Shown here one piece after another: positions 55,240 through 64,000 of a stretch of 64,000 nt of DNA; the first letter of the stretch is position 1, and every line of letters starts with the position of its first letter. This DNA comes from Ceratobasidium sp. AG-K (taxonomy: Eukaryota; Basidiomycota; Agaricomycetes; Cantharellales; Ceratobasidiaceae). Location: the NCBI GenBank assembly GCA_037039685.1, contig JAWNGF010000004.1:558001-622000 (forward strand), read 5' to 3'. A program made the translations under genes and the position numbers. Under the pieces are notes generated by a model. The model did not search any database and was not told the DNA's origin. It was given only the letters and a program-made list of their open reading frames with translations.

Positions 55240-55256
55240 CTGTGTGTGGAGAGACC
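55215..55256 (+). promoter_or_regulatory. candidate -1 ribosomal frameshift signal between gag and pol
   Basis: The heptamer GGGAAAA (55215-55221) is read as tcG-GGA-AAA in the gag frame, the classic X-XXY-YYZ register. A 5-nt spacer (GAAGG) is followed by the stem GGTCTC (55227-55232) / GAGACC (55251-55256) with an 18-nt loop. The gag stop is at 55237-55239. The pol frame, -1 to gag, is open from about 55185. The arrangement is conserved in copy 1. Confidence 0.6.
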
Positions 55257-58200
55257 AAGAAACCGGCAATGGAAACAATGTACTTTAGAGCGACAAATGA
55301 ATCTACCATTGTTTACGCGAACATTGCCGGAATCACAGAACCTATCCCAACCCTCATCGATTCTGGAGCATCAAAGAACTTCCTGGACATTTCGTGGGCT
55401 CAATCCAACAACATTCCACTCATGGAACTCTCCACTCCTAAAAGAGTAATTGGTATCCAGGGGAAAGAACTCTCTCACCAAATACGTTTCAAAGCAAAAC
55501 TGGAACTAGAAGTAGAAGGAAGAACCTTCAAACAAGTCTTCTTTGCTATGCCCACTGGAGAAACTAAACTTATCCTAGGATTGGAATGGTTAGAAGAATC
55601 GAACCCTGTCATTGATTGGAAAACAAAGCACATATCATGGCGGACAGAAGCCATTCAAGCAAGGACGGCCTCAATAGACGACCTGCCCAAAGAATTCAAG
55701 GAATTTGCCGACGTCTTCAGCGAAGAAAAATTCAAGAGAATCCCGGATCATCGCCCATACGACTGCGCCATCGACTTCAAGGAAGGAGCTGAACTTCCGA
55801 AACCAGCCAGACCTATCCCACTCTCTCCAGCAGAGTCAATTGCACTGAGAGAATACTTGGATGAAGAAATCGCAGCGGGGAAAATCCGACCAAGCAAATC
55901 ACCCATTGCATCACCTTGCTTCTTTGTCAAAAAACCGATCGATCCCAAAAATCCAGGGGCAGTACGCCAACTACGACTTGTTCAAGATCTCAGAGGAGTG
56001 AACGCCATCACGAAGGATGACAGATTCCCAATGCCCCTAATGGAAGACCTCTTGGATAAGATCAAGGACGCAAAAATTTTCTCCAAGATCGATTTGCGCA
56101 TGGGTTTCAACAATATCAGAATCAGGGAAGGAGACGAATGGAAGACAGCTTTCAGAACAAAGGAAGGACTGTTCGAATACGTCGTCATGCCCTTTGGACT
56201 AAAAAACGCGCCCGCCATTTTCCAAAGATATATGAACCACATCTTCCATGACCTCATCGACGTATGTGTCATAGTATATATCGACGACATCCTAGTCTTC
56301 TCTAAGGACAGAAGTCAACATTCCGTGGATGTCAGGAAAGTGCTGAAGATCTTACTGGAGGAAAATCTTTTTGCAAAGCTTCCAAAATGCGAGTTCTTCG
56401 TCACAAAATTAACGTATACTGGACTTGGAATCAGCGATTCGGGCATCTCAATGGAGGAAGAAAAGGTCAAGGCAATAAAGGAGTGGAAGGAACCAAAAAC
56501 AATCAAGCAGGTCCAAGCATTCCTAGGATTTGCAAATTTCTACCGAAGATTCGTACCGAATTTCAGCCGATTAGCAAAACCCCTGACATCCTTAACAAGA
56601 AAGGAGAACAAGTGGGAATGGGGAAACAATCAGCAGGAAGCTTTTGAAGCCCTAAAAGCGGAAATCAGCAAGGAACCCACTCTACGCCATCCAAACCCTG
56701 ACAAGCCCTTTTTCCTAGAAACAGACGCAAGTGGAGTAGCAATGGGAGCAATCTTGTCGCAAAGACAAGACGACGGCTACCTACACCCTATTGCTTTTCT
56801 TTCAAAGTCTTTCAACGAGGCTCAACTCAACTACGACGTCCACGATAAAGAACTTATGGCTATCATAGAATCTTTAACACATTGGAGACTATACCTTGAA
56901 GGAACAAGGGACCCCATCACCATCTACACCGATCATAGGAACCTACAATTTTGGAAGGAAGCAAGAACTTTCAACCGCCGACACGCAAGATGGCACCAGC
57001 TGCTTGCCTCCTATAACTTCAACATCATATATCGCCCTGGAATCCTATCATCTAAACCGGATCTGTTGTCAAGACGATCAGACCATGAAGATATCCCAAC
57101 ACCCGAACAAGTTATGATATCTGTCGAAAGGTTCAAAGGGTTTATGGGACATATAGACACAAACATCATAGAAACTATCAAGGAAGCTCAGGAAACAGAT
57201 GAAGGATTGGCACAAATCAAAGAAATCTGCAAATCGAGGGAAACGTTACCAAAAACCCTTCAGCACAGCGCAAAAGATTATGATTTCAAGGAAGGACTAT
57301 TATGGTTCAAGGGAAGAATCTACGTACCAGAAGATAAGGAAGCCAGACTGGCCATCATGCGAGTTCATCACGACTCAAAAATCGCGGGACATCAAGGACA
57401 AGCTAGAACACTGGAACTAATATCGAGAAGGTACTTCTGGCCAGGGATGAAGCAAAGCATAAACAGATACGTGGAATCCTGCGAGACCTGCCAGCGGACA
57501 AAGGGATCAAAGTCAATAGTCCCAATCAAGCCTCTGGAGATTCCAAAAGGACCGTGGGAAGACATAGCGTTCGACTTCGTGGTGAAGCTACCAAAATCCA
57601 GAGGATCAGATAGCATCTTAGTAGTGGTGGACCGATTCTCAAGAATGGCGCACTTCATACCCTGCAAAGAATCTCACACGGCAAGCGACCTTGCAAATCT
57701 TTTCATCACAAATGTTTGGAAACTGCACGGTTTCCCAAAAAGCACGATCTCAGACCGAGGGACTACTTTTAATTCCAAACTTATGAAAGCCATTTATGAG
57801 AAAATTGGAACTAGCCCAGGATTCAGTACAGCCTACCACCCCCAAACAGATGGAATAACGGAGAGAATCAATCAATGGATGGAAGGCTGGCTACGATCGT
57901 TTGTCAACTACCGGCAGGATGATTGGGCGGACTTATTACCGATTGCGGAGTTCAGCTATAATCTACAGAAGCATCGGGTAACAGGTAGTTCCCCTTTCGA
58001 AATTGTCTACGGGAGGGAACCACTGTGGAACATCTCAGCGGAAGAATCAGCGGTTCCAGAAGCAAACAACATCACAGGAAAATGGCGTAAAATCCACGAC
58101 AAAGCAATCGCATCTATGGAAACCCAAAGGCTCCCAGAAGAAGAGCCAAAGGACAAGTACCAAGAAGGAGATCTAGTATGGCTACTTGGAAAGAACATTC

Positions 58201-59156
58201 AAACAAAAAGACCTTCAAAGAAACTGGACAACAAAAAGCACGGGCCATTTGTCGTGAAGCGACAGATAGGATCACACGCTTATGAGCTTGATCTGCCGGC
58301 AACAATGAGGGTGCACCCTGTTTTCCACATCGATTTGCTCAGCCCTTACAAGGGAGACACCAAATTCAGCCGCAACCAACCCCGACCACCGCCGATCATA
58401 ACAGAAGACGGAGAAGAAGAATACGAAGTAGAGAAGATCTTGGACTGGAAGGAGACAAGGGACGGCCTTTTTTACAGGGTCAGATGGAAGGGTTATGGAA
58501 GTGAAGAAGACACAGAACAAAGGGCGGAAGATTTTGGTCACCTTTCAAAGATCATCAAGGACCTTCTACGCCGACACCCTGAAGCTCCCACGCCATCTAA
58601 CTACACTCCAAGGAAAATAAAAGGCAGGGGGAGTGAAACAGGTAGTGTCACTTGCAAAACTTGCTACTACTCCAAGAAACACCACCAACTCTACGCTTTA
58701 AATCTCTTTTGCCCTCTACAATGCCTGCTGTCACCCGCTCCACCATTGCCAACAACCTCACCCGCGTCCTCGAAGGACCTGCCTTCGCCACGGCAAGGAT
58801 CCTCGACTCCGGAGCTGCCCTCTACGTCTTCAAGAGGTCGCAACAAGGCTCTGGAAGGATGCACTTCAGGGCCTCAGACGATATCCTCCACTCAGACCTG
58901 GGGGAATTCCAGTGGGTTGGGAAAAAATGGCCGACACGCATGCAGCTCCTACGAAAGGACATATTCGTCTGTCGAGGGTGCGCTGCTTTCCAGGTCTCGG
59001 AGGTCATCCTCCTCTCCACCCACATGCTCGGAGTGGTCGAATGGGGACAAGAAGGAGCGTACGCGAGCGAGTGGGTACCAGGTTACGACGGGAGGCAGCC
59101 AACGCTCCGACCTAGATGGAACGATGCCTGGGACGCCAACTACGAGAAGGACCTGA
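55242..59156 (+). CDS. gypsy copy 2 pol polyprotein with chromodomain
   Basis: An uninterrupted frame of about 1304 codons. Protease LIDSGASKNFL; RT LVQDLRGVNAIT, FSKIDLRMGFNNI, VVMPFGLKNAPAIF, VYIDDILVFS; RNase H FLETDASGVAMGAIL, ELMAIIESLTHWRLYL, IYTDHRNLQFW. Integrase: H-H-C-C finger (HHDSKIAGHQGQ...CETCQRTK) and D-D-E core (AFDFVVKLPKSRGSD, ISDRGTTF, HPQTDGITERIN). The chromodomain YEVEKILDWKETRDGLFYRV-WKGYGSEEDTE places it among chromoviruses; its last part (EDTEQRAEDF) lacks the usual Trp after EDT. Translation probably begins by -1 frameshifting from gag, as there is no ATG at the frame start. Beyond about 58720 it overlaps the third ORF. Confidence 0.9.
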   Translation: MCGETKKPAMETMYFRATNESTIVYANIAGITEPIPTLIDSGASKNFLDISWAQSNNIPLMELSTPKRVIGIQGKELSHQIRFKAKLELEVEGRTFKQVFFAMPTGETKLILGLEWLEESNPVIDWKTKHISWRTEAIQARTASIDDLPKEFKEFADVFSEEKFKRIPDHRPYDCAIDFKEGAELPKPARPIPLSPAESIALREYLDEEIAAGKIRPSKSPIASPCFFVKKPIDPKNPGAVRQLRLVQDLRGVNAITKDDRFPMPLMEDLLDKIKDAKIFSKIDLRMGFNNIRIREGDEWKTAFRTKEGLFEYVVMPFGLKNAPAIFQRYMNHIFHDLIDVCVIVYIDDILVFSKDRSQHSVDVRKVLKILLEENLFAKLPKCEFFVTKLTYTGLGISDSGISMEEEKVKAIKEWKEPKTIKQVQAFLGFANFYRRFVPNFSRLAKPLTSLTRKENKWEWGNNQQEAFEALKAEISKEPTLRHPNPDKPFFLETDASGVAMGAILSQRQDDGYLHPIAFLSKSFNEAQLNYDVHDKELMAIIESLTHWRLYLEGTRDPITIYTDHRNLQFWKEARTFNRRHARWHQLLASYNFNIIYRPGILSSKPDLLSRRSDHEDIPTPEQVMISVERFKGFMGHIDTNIIETIKEAQETDEGLAQIKEICKSRETLPKTLQHSAKDYDFKEGLLWFKGRIYVPEDKEARLAIMRVHHDSKIAGHQGQARTLELISRRYFWPGMKQSINRYVESCETCQRTKGSKSIVPIKPLEIPKGPWEDIAFDFVVKLPKSRGSDSILVVVDRFSRMAHFIPCKESHTASDLANLFITNVWKLHGFPKSTISDRGTTFNSKLMKAIYEKIGTSPGFSTAYHPQTDGITERINQWMEGWLRSFVNYRQDDWADLLPIAEFSYNLQKHRVTGSSPFEIVYGREPLWNISAEESAVPEANNITGKWRKIHDKAIASMETQRLPEEEPKDKYQEGDLVWLLGKNIQTKRPSKKLDNKKHGPFVVKRQIGSHAYELDLPATMRVHPVFHIDLLSPYKGDTKFSRNQPRPPPIITEDGEEEYEVEKILDWKETRDGLFYRVRWKGYGSEEDTEQRAEDFGHLSKIIKDLLRRHPEAPTPSNYTPRKIKGRGSETGSVTCKTCYYSKKHHQLYALNLFCPLQCLLSPAPPLPTTSPASSKDLPSPRQGSSTPELPSTSSRGRNKALEGCTSGPQTISSTQTWGNSSGLGKNGRHACSSYERTYSSVEGALLSRSRRSSSSPPTCSEWSNGDKKERTRASGYQVTTGGSQRSDLDGTMPGTPTTRRT

Positions 59157-59485
59157 GCGACTGGAGGATGGAGAGAGGCAGATACCAGAAGGAGAAGATC
59201 GAATGGGAACCCTACTGGTGGAAGAAGGAGGAGACTGACGTGTCGGCATGGAAGGAGGCAGAGCCCGATGTGCGACAATGGGATGGGGAGTTTGTGGAGG
59301 CCCAGGAGAGGGTCTTGGAGTGGTCCAAGGCGGACTGGACGAAGGAAGAGACTTGGGAGGAATGGGAGAAGTTCTCGGACGAACCGGGAAATACCGTTTT
59401 TAATCCCATCGACCTGACCTTGGAGGAGGAGGAGGGGCTGGAGGAGTATATGCTGAAGAAGGAAAAGGACTGTGCAGTGCAGTAG
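58721..59485 (+). CDS. gypsy copy 2 third ORF, Trp-rich, unknown function
   Basis: 254 codons from MPAVTRSTIANNLTRVLEGP to KEKDCAVQ, in a different frame from pol and overlapping it by 436 nt. Same length as in copy 1, with about 18 mostly conservative changes (D/E, K/R, V/I). No signal peptide or transmembrane helix. Cys-containing DIFVCRGCAAF in the middle and a Trp/Glu/Lys-rich C-terminal half (IEWEPYWWKKE, LEWSKADWTKEETWEEWEKF). I do not recognise a family. It could be a nucleocapsid accessory, a silencing suppressor or a captured host gene; none of these is shown. Confidence 0.65.
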   Translation: MPAVTRSTIANNLTRVLEGPAFATARILDSGAALYVFKRSQQGSGRMHFRASDDILHSDLGEFQWVGKKWPTRMQLLRKDIFVCRGCAAFQVSEVILLSTHMLGVVEWGQEGAYASEWVPGYDGRQPTLRPRWNDAWDANYEKDLSDWRMERGRYQKEKIEWEPYWWKKEETDVSAWKEAEPDVRQWDGEFVEAQERVLEWSKADWTKEETWEEWEKFSDEPGNTVFNPIDLTLEEEEGLEEYMLKKEKDCAVQ

Positions 59486-59526
59486 GTCCGTTCAGGTCCC
59501 CCAAACGGACTCTTAGGGGGGAGTAA

Positions 59527-59982
59527 TGTCGTGAGCTAGCTCACTCCATCGGACTCGCCTGTTGTCTCGCCCGCCTGTTCCCTTCTATTGTGATTGTGTT
59601 CCGTTTCCGTTCGCCGCGTTGCCACCTTCTTGTGGTTATCCTGTTACATTGTGTGACGCGGCTGTGCTTTGTACGAGTCATGTCTGTTCATACAGCATGA
59701 CTCACTTGGACACTCCTGACTGGTAGACTGTATGACTCATGTGGCTGCACCTTGTATGACTCGGCCACTTCTTGAATATATATAGAAGACCAACAAGCCT
59801 GGTAACCCCAGCTTGTTTTGTCTCGTCAAAACATCCCCTTTGAGTGACACTTAGAACCACCCCTACCCTCGAGAGCCTACAGACGCTTAAGTGTGTTGCG
59901 GTTCAAGAGGTCACTTAGGTCTTAGTGCCGTCCACTCTCCATCGCGGCTTGTCTCATAGCCACCAAGAAGAAGCTTGCGACA
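59527..59982 (+). repeat. gypsy copy 2 right LTR
   Basis: 456 bp, one difference from the left LTR, preceded by the polypurine tract AGGGGGGAGTAA (59515-59526) and followed by TSD GGAGT. Confidence 0.9.
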
Positions 59983-61236
59983 GGAGTGTGTGGAGACGGT
60001 TTGCAACATTCTCGGAGAGACAACGCAATGCAAGGGGGATGGGTAGGATGGAGGCGAGATGCTCCATGGCAGGGACCGGGGACGTCCTGAAAGCACCAAG
60101 TAGCCAGCGGAGGCCGACATTTTGGGCTTTGATGAGTGGTTTGTATAGATAAGTTTGACGTGTTCCAGTGTACCAAAGAGGTGATCCGTATGTAAGGACA
60201 GGCATTACACAAGTTTTGTAGAGAAGGCGAGCATGGGCAGTGGAAATACCACGAACACAGTTGGCAAGTATCCGAAGGCTAGCAATCACTGAGAGACCCT
60301 TGGTGGCCATCTTCTTCACGTGATCTCGGAAGTCAAGATGGCGATCTAGAAAGAACCCAAGCCAGCGCATGGAGGACAGTGCACGTACAACGTGTGTAGC
60401 TCCATTGGGTTGATCTAGGGTGACGTCAGGGTTGGAAGACATGGCCGCCTTGTTTTTGGCAAAATGCACCAGCTCAGACTTGGGAAGTTCGAAAGAAAGA
60501 CCAAGACGGGAAAGAACATCAGAGACAGAAGAGACAGCATCATGGAGAGTTTCACAGTTATCATGGAAAGAATGGGAATATGTAAGTATGGAGAAGTCGT
60601 CAATGTACGCTTTGGTAACAGTATTGTTGAAATTGTTGAGAGCCAGAAGAACCGGGAGAGTGTAAATAGAGCTGAGGATGGGAGAAAGGGGAGAACCTTG
60701 AGGTACGCCAACAGGAGAGAGTTTGATGGGATCACAGAGATGAGAATCAATACGGAAACACACGGAACGGTCAGAAAGATAAGAAGCAAGCCAGTCGCAA
60801 ATACAATTAGAGAAACCCAGAGTACGAAGAGTTTTGATGAGACGTTGATGATTAATATTGTTAAAATAGCCAGAAATATCAAGAGTGAGCAAAGAAGGGT
60901 TTTTGTTGTTTTTCCAAGCAGATTGAATGTTGTGGACAAGTGAGAGGCCAGCATCTACACAAGACGACGAGTCACGTCCGCCAAATTGAGTGAACGGGAC
61001 TAAGTTGAACTTGCCAACTTCAAACGAAAGCCGGTTTGTAATAACTTTTTCCAAGCACTTACTGAGACACTCCAGTAATGCAATAGGACGGTATGATTTT
61101 GGATTGGACATGTCGGCCCTCCTAGGTTTGGGAATGACTGAAATGACGGCTTTGCAGAGGCATAAAGGGTGGAAGCCAAGGTTAAGACAGCCATTGTATA
61201 GGTCCATGAGGAGGAGCGGGTGAGCGGCAAATACCC
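59983..61236 (-). CDS. LINE ORF2, reverse transcriptase part (5'-truncated)
   Basis: Minus-strand frame open from the truncation point into the gypsy border. RT motifs in order are VISVIPKPRRADMSNPKSYR, PIALLECLSKCLEKVI, QFGGRDSSSCVDA, LLTLDISGYFNNI, VGVPQGSPLSPILSSIYT, KAYIDDFSI (YIDD catalytic box), MRWLGFFLD and PVLTYGSPLW. The frame continues at 52751 beyond the gypsy element. The N-terminal endonuclease is absent. Confidence 0.85.
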
Positions 61237-61251
61237 TCACGTGCCACCCGC
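61237..61251 (+). repeat. LINE target-site duplication (5' side)
   Basis: TCACGTGCCACCCGC, identical to 51366-51380. Confidence 0.85.
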
Positions 61252-61590
61252 AGAGGCTTGTGGCTTCGCTTCCGTCGTACAAACCTTGCCCTCTGGGTGC
61301 TCGGCGTGTGCCTCATAGCCTTCCTCATAATAGTACTGCTTGGATTTACGCGCCTCGATTGTGAGTTGCGCATTTTAAAAATCGCTCCGCCGTCTGTCTC
61401 ACACGCTTACGCCGGCACCACATCGGGTATCACAACCACGGGGAGCGATCAATCTATGTAAACTTGTCATTCATGGCAATCATTACAGTACTAGTGGCGT
61501 GAGATATTCCACAAGAAGGATTGTGAGTGTAGAGTGTAGTATAGTGTAAAAACAGTTGCAACAGTGAATGAAAGCAAATGACATTGACGT
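61252..61590. other. intergenic between LINE and NLR-3
   Basis: A short plus-strand frame (61258-61461) encodes a hydrophobic stretch LALWVLGVCLIAFLIIVLLGF that could be one transmembrane helix, but there is no other support. The last ~110 bp are the NLR-3 3' flank, matching that of NLR-2. Confidence 0.35.
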
Positions 61591-64000
61591 TCAGGAGCCA
61601 GTTGATGCCTGAAACGACCAGATTGAGCCCACAACTGTCCCGACAATATCAAGTTAACATAACTACACACCGCCGATACCTCCCTCAATCGAAGCCAGTC
61701 CACATGGTTCCTGGCCCAGACAGCGATTCCATGCTGTTCGCCAACAATGTTTTTGAGCGCGTAAACTGCGGCAGCGAGTTGTTCGGGTTCACCAAACCGA
61801 TCCGATTTGGCGTATATGAACGAAAGGCTGATCATGCTTCTCAGCGTGTCTGGGTGTTCTTCCCCGAGCACTCGCTTTCGTGCATTCAGCACTTGCTCTT
61901 GAAGCGACTGTGCCTTGTCCCATTCACCCCGAGACTCGTACGTGATTGCGAGGTTGCTCATGCTGGTCAGCGTGTGTGGGTGTTCTTCTCCGAGCACTCG
62001 CTTTCGTGCATTCAGCACCTGCTCTTGAAGCAACTGTGCCTTGTGCCATTCACCCCGAGACTGGTACGTGTTTGCGAGGTTGTTCATGCTCATCAACGTG
62101 TCTGGGTGTTCTTCTCCGAGCACTCGCTTGAATGCATTCAGCACCTGCTCTTGAAGTGACTGTGCCTTGTCCAATTCACTCCGAGACTGGTACGTGATTG
62201 CGAGGTTGCTCATGCTGGTCAGTGTGTCTGGGTGTTCTTCTCCGAGTTCATCTTTCAACGCTTCTGCCAGGTGCGCTCGCAGCTCCTCTGCCTGCTCCCA
62301 GTTCCCATCTTCTGCACATGCCCACCCGAAACTCCATGCATGGTTGGCACTGAGCTGTCCGGTTTGTTTTGGTAGTACCTCTTCCAGGTGCCTTCTAAGA
62401 CTTCTGGTGAAAGCAAGGGACTCGATTGTGTTCAGGTAGTCTACCGAAAGCGACAACAGCAGAGTGCAACACTCCACAGCCAGCTCCTGTTCCTGTGGGT
62501 TGGACGTACGCGCCCAGTCCTGTACCAGTATGTGCACCCGATAAGCCTGGTTCACGCGGTCAAACTCGACTAGCGAATATGACGCTAGCTCGTTCATGGC
62601 ATTTGAGAATCGAGTAGAGTTCCCAGTTTCCGTCAGAGTGGAGGAACCTGCCTAGAGACACCTGCATATATTTGAGGACTTCTTGCTCTGTTACTGTCTG
62701 CCGGACACATGGTCTGTAGGAGCGAACATTCATGGCTGCGCGTCGGAATATCTCTGACGAATATCGTCGTGGTGCAAGTAGCCTACGAGCCAGAGCGTTG
62801 GTCGTGCGTCACCGCTCTCCTGAAGCAAATCATAACACAGCTTGAATGTGGTGTATACTGATCTTTCGTAGTTGTCGAGTTTCACTAGTGGTCCTAGCTC
62901 GATGTACTGTTCCAGCATCCGCTGTCGCCGTTCAAGGAATAGCTGGAGGTACTGTGCGATGGAAATGTCGGGCGAGTATGCTATGTATGCGCCAGCATGT
63001 ACAATCGCGAGTGCAAGATATCCGAATTCCTTGACGGGAGCAACCGGCAATCAGTCGCGTCAAATCAGAAACCTGTGAGAGTCCACCTTGAGTAGCGCAT
63101 GCGCAGCCTCCATTTCGTCCGCGTCAATTGCAGAAACCTGAATGCGTGCTGCCTTGAAGAACAATGTTACCGCATCCTCCTTGTTCATTTCGGAAACGTG
63201 ACAGGTGGACCCGTGGCCATGTGCATGTACGCCAAGGGCTGGCCGACGGGTCGTGATGAGAATGCTACCACAATCGCCATGAGGGAAGTAATCGTGGATA
63301 TCCAGCGACGGATGGTCGGCGTTATCGAATACCAGCAGCCATGGCTTGTGACGTGAGGCGAGCCAATTTATGGCATCTTTAAATGTCTTGCCTAATCCTT
63401 TAGCCTTTGCAAAGTCGCCCAATGGGCCTTCGACTGCCCTTTTGGAGCTCGCATCAACGTACAGTACGTGTTCCCAGGTTTCACGGTTCAACTGAATTGC
63501 CTTGAGTGCAATTTGTGTCTTCCCCGCTCCGCCCATGCCGTGCAAAACGCAGACGCGGCGGCCGTTGACATCTCCTGCTATACAGTCTCCGACCTGTCGA
63601 ACGAGGTCCTCTCGACCAGTGAATACCGGGTTAGGAGCCGGGCAGTCCTTGATGTCGACAGTTGGTTCGAGTCCCGATGTCTGAATTGTGCCATCTGTTC
63701 TCAACACCAAGTGTTACAGGTGACGCCACCAGAAATATTTGCATAAAGCACCACTGAAACTCACCGATATACTTTACTGGGAGTACATTGGCCCTAACCT
63801 TGACTGATTGGATGGCCCGACTGATTCTCCGCCCGACCTCGATCTTCTTCATGTATGCCGTTGTGTGCGCCTTTACCTCACTCTGCCGCTTCAGTCATAT
63901 TTCATCGTCTGAAGTCCCTGGTCCACGTTGAAAAGGTAGTAAAACTGTGTTGTGTGCTGAAACCGCATCGCCATTTGTTCATTCACGTCTTCGTTCTCGG
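61591..64000 (-). pseudogene. NLR-3: patatin-like / NB-ARC / TPR gene, frameshifted, cut by the window end
   Basis: Close paralogue of NLR-2 in opposite orientation. The NB-ARC exon (63087-63694) has exactly the same length as in NLR-1 and NLR-2 (608 nt) and keeps GMGGAGKTQ, WLLVFDNAD and GSILITTR. The TPR exon (61671-63029) is 1359 nt, exactly 504 nt (four 126-bp units) shorter than in NLR-2, leaving three full units plus the divergent one. The last exon ends with TGA at 61591-61593. Three 1-nt indels relative to NLR-2 break it: a deletion near 63891 giving TGA in the patatin exon, a deletion at about 62755 giving a stop soon after, and an insertion in CCC at 62622-62624 that restores frame downstream. 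The gene's 5' part lies outside the window. Confidence 0.8.

Larger units (their letters stand above)
52753..59982 (+). mobile_element. Ty3/gypsy chromovirus copy 2, full length and young
   Basis: A 7,230-bp element with 456-bp LTRs (52753-53208, 59527-59982) that differ at one position by eye (T/C in the TTTC-GTTC block). TSD GGAGT. Order is gag, pol (PR-RT-RH-IN-chromodomain), third ORF. Self-priming signals and a -1 frameshift signal are visible (see separate entries). The only coding lesion found is one stop in gag. The element interrupts the LINE. Confidence 0.9.
51381..61236 (-). mobile_element. 5'-truncated LINE (non-LTR retrotransposon) with a nested gypsy element
   Basis: Read on the minus strand, the LINE runs from 61236 to 59983, is interrupted by gypsy copy 2 (52753-59982), and resumes from 52747 to the poly(A) end at 51381. 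It is flanked by a 15-bp TSD. About 2.6 kb of LINE remain: RT and RNase H are present, while the 5' part (ORF1, endonuclease) is missing, as usual for abortive target-primed reverse transcription. The reading frame is maintained across the gypsy insertion point. Confidence 0.9.

Noticed and set aside
58721..59156. C-terminal 145 residues of pol as a real domain
   Set aside because: Composition is low-complexity Ser/Thr/Pro/Arg, it overlaps the better conserved third ORF, and it varies more between copies.
58721..59485. Third ORF as a retroviral envelope
   Set aside because: No signal peptide, no transmembrane helix, no furin-like site; Trp- and charge-rich soluble-type sequence.
60464..60943. 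159-codon plus-strand ORF
   Set aside because: Antisense to the LINE reverse transcriptase with its YIDD box; shadow.

Overview
The window looks like nuclear DNA of a filamentous basidiomycete. Genes are split by many short GT-AG introns of about 50-65 bp. The gene content (patatin/NB-ARC/TPR receptors, tyrosine-kinase-like pseudokinases, F-box genes, a sugar-active GH36 enzyme, chromovirus retrotransposons) fits Agaricomycetes, and I lean toward a Rhizoctonia/Ceratobasidium-like fungus. The species call is inference; no rRNA or other definitive marker is present.

Layout. 1.6-6.0 kb: a GH36 raffinose-synthase-like gene (+) and an RNA polymerase I subunit A49 gene (-) face each other tail to tail. 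6.2-10.2 kb: NLR-1, a patatin-like/NB-ARC/TPR receptor gene. 10.7-21.5 kb: a decayed second copy of the same block, made of a diverged upstream repeat, an A49 pseudogene and NLR-2. A 4.85-kb copia element (5-bp TSD GTGAC) sits between the A49 relic and NLR-2. 21.8-25.0 kb: tRNA-Arg(CCT), TIM50 and a small secreted NTF2/SnoaL-like protein. 25.3-39.0 kb: three related genes (-) with an N-terminal helical region and a C-terminal pseudokinase, interleaved with an M28 aminopeptidase broken by a solo copia LTR and a frame-broken F-box gene. 39.5-40.5 kb: a 912-bp foldback element with 430-bp arms. 40.9-51.1 kb: two aspartic protease paralogues (one decayed) separated by a gypsy/chromovirus copy. 51.4-61.2 kb: a 5'-truncated LINE carrying a nested, nearly intact gypsy copy, each with its own target-site duplication. 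61.6-64.0 kb: NLR-3 (-), a pseudogene closely related to NLR-2.

How it fits together. Two gene classes typical of self/non-self recognition and regulated cell death share the window: three NLR-type receptors whose patatin domains lack catalytic residues, and three pseudokinases whose domain plan resembles MLKL-type proteins. Both are multi-copy, at different stages of decay, and surrounded by young transposons. NLR copy number of the 42-residue TPR unit is 8, 7 and 3; the exon carrying it differs between genes by exact multiples of 126 bp. The gypsy elements show sequence signs of self-priming, -1 frameshifting between gag and pol, and a conserved third ORF of unknown function.

Limits: splice sites were read by eye, homology calls rest on motif recognition, and no database search was run.
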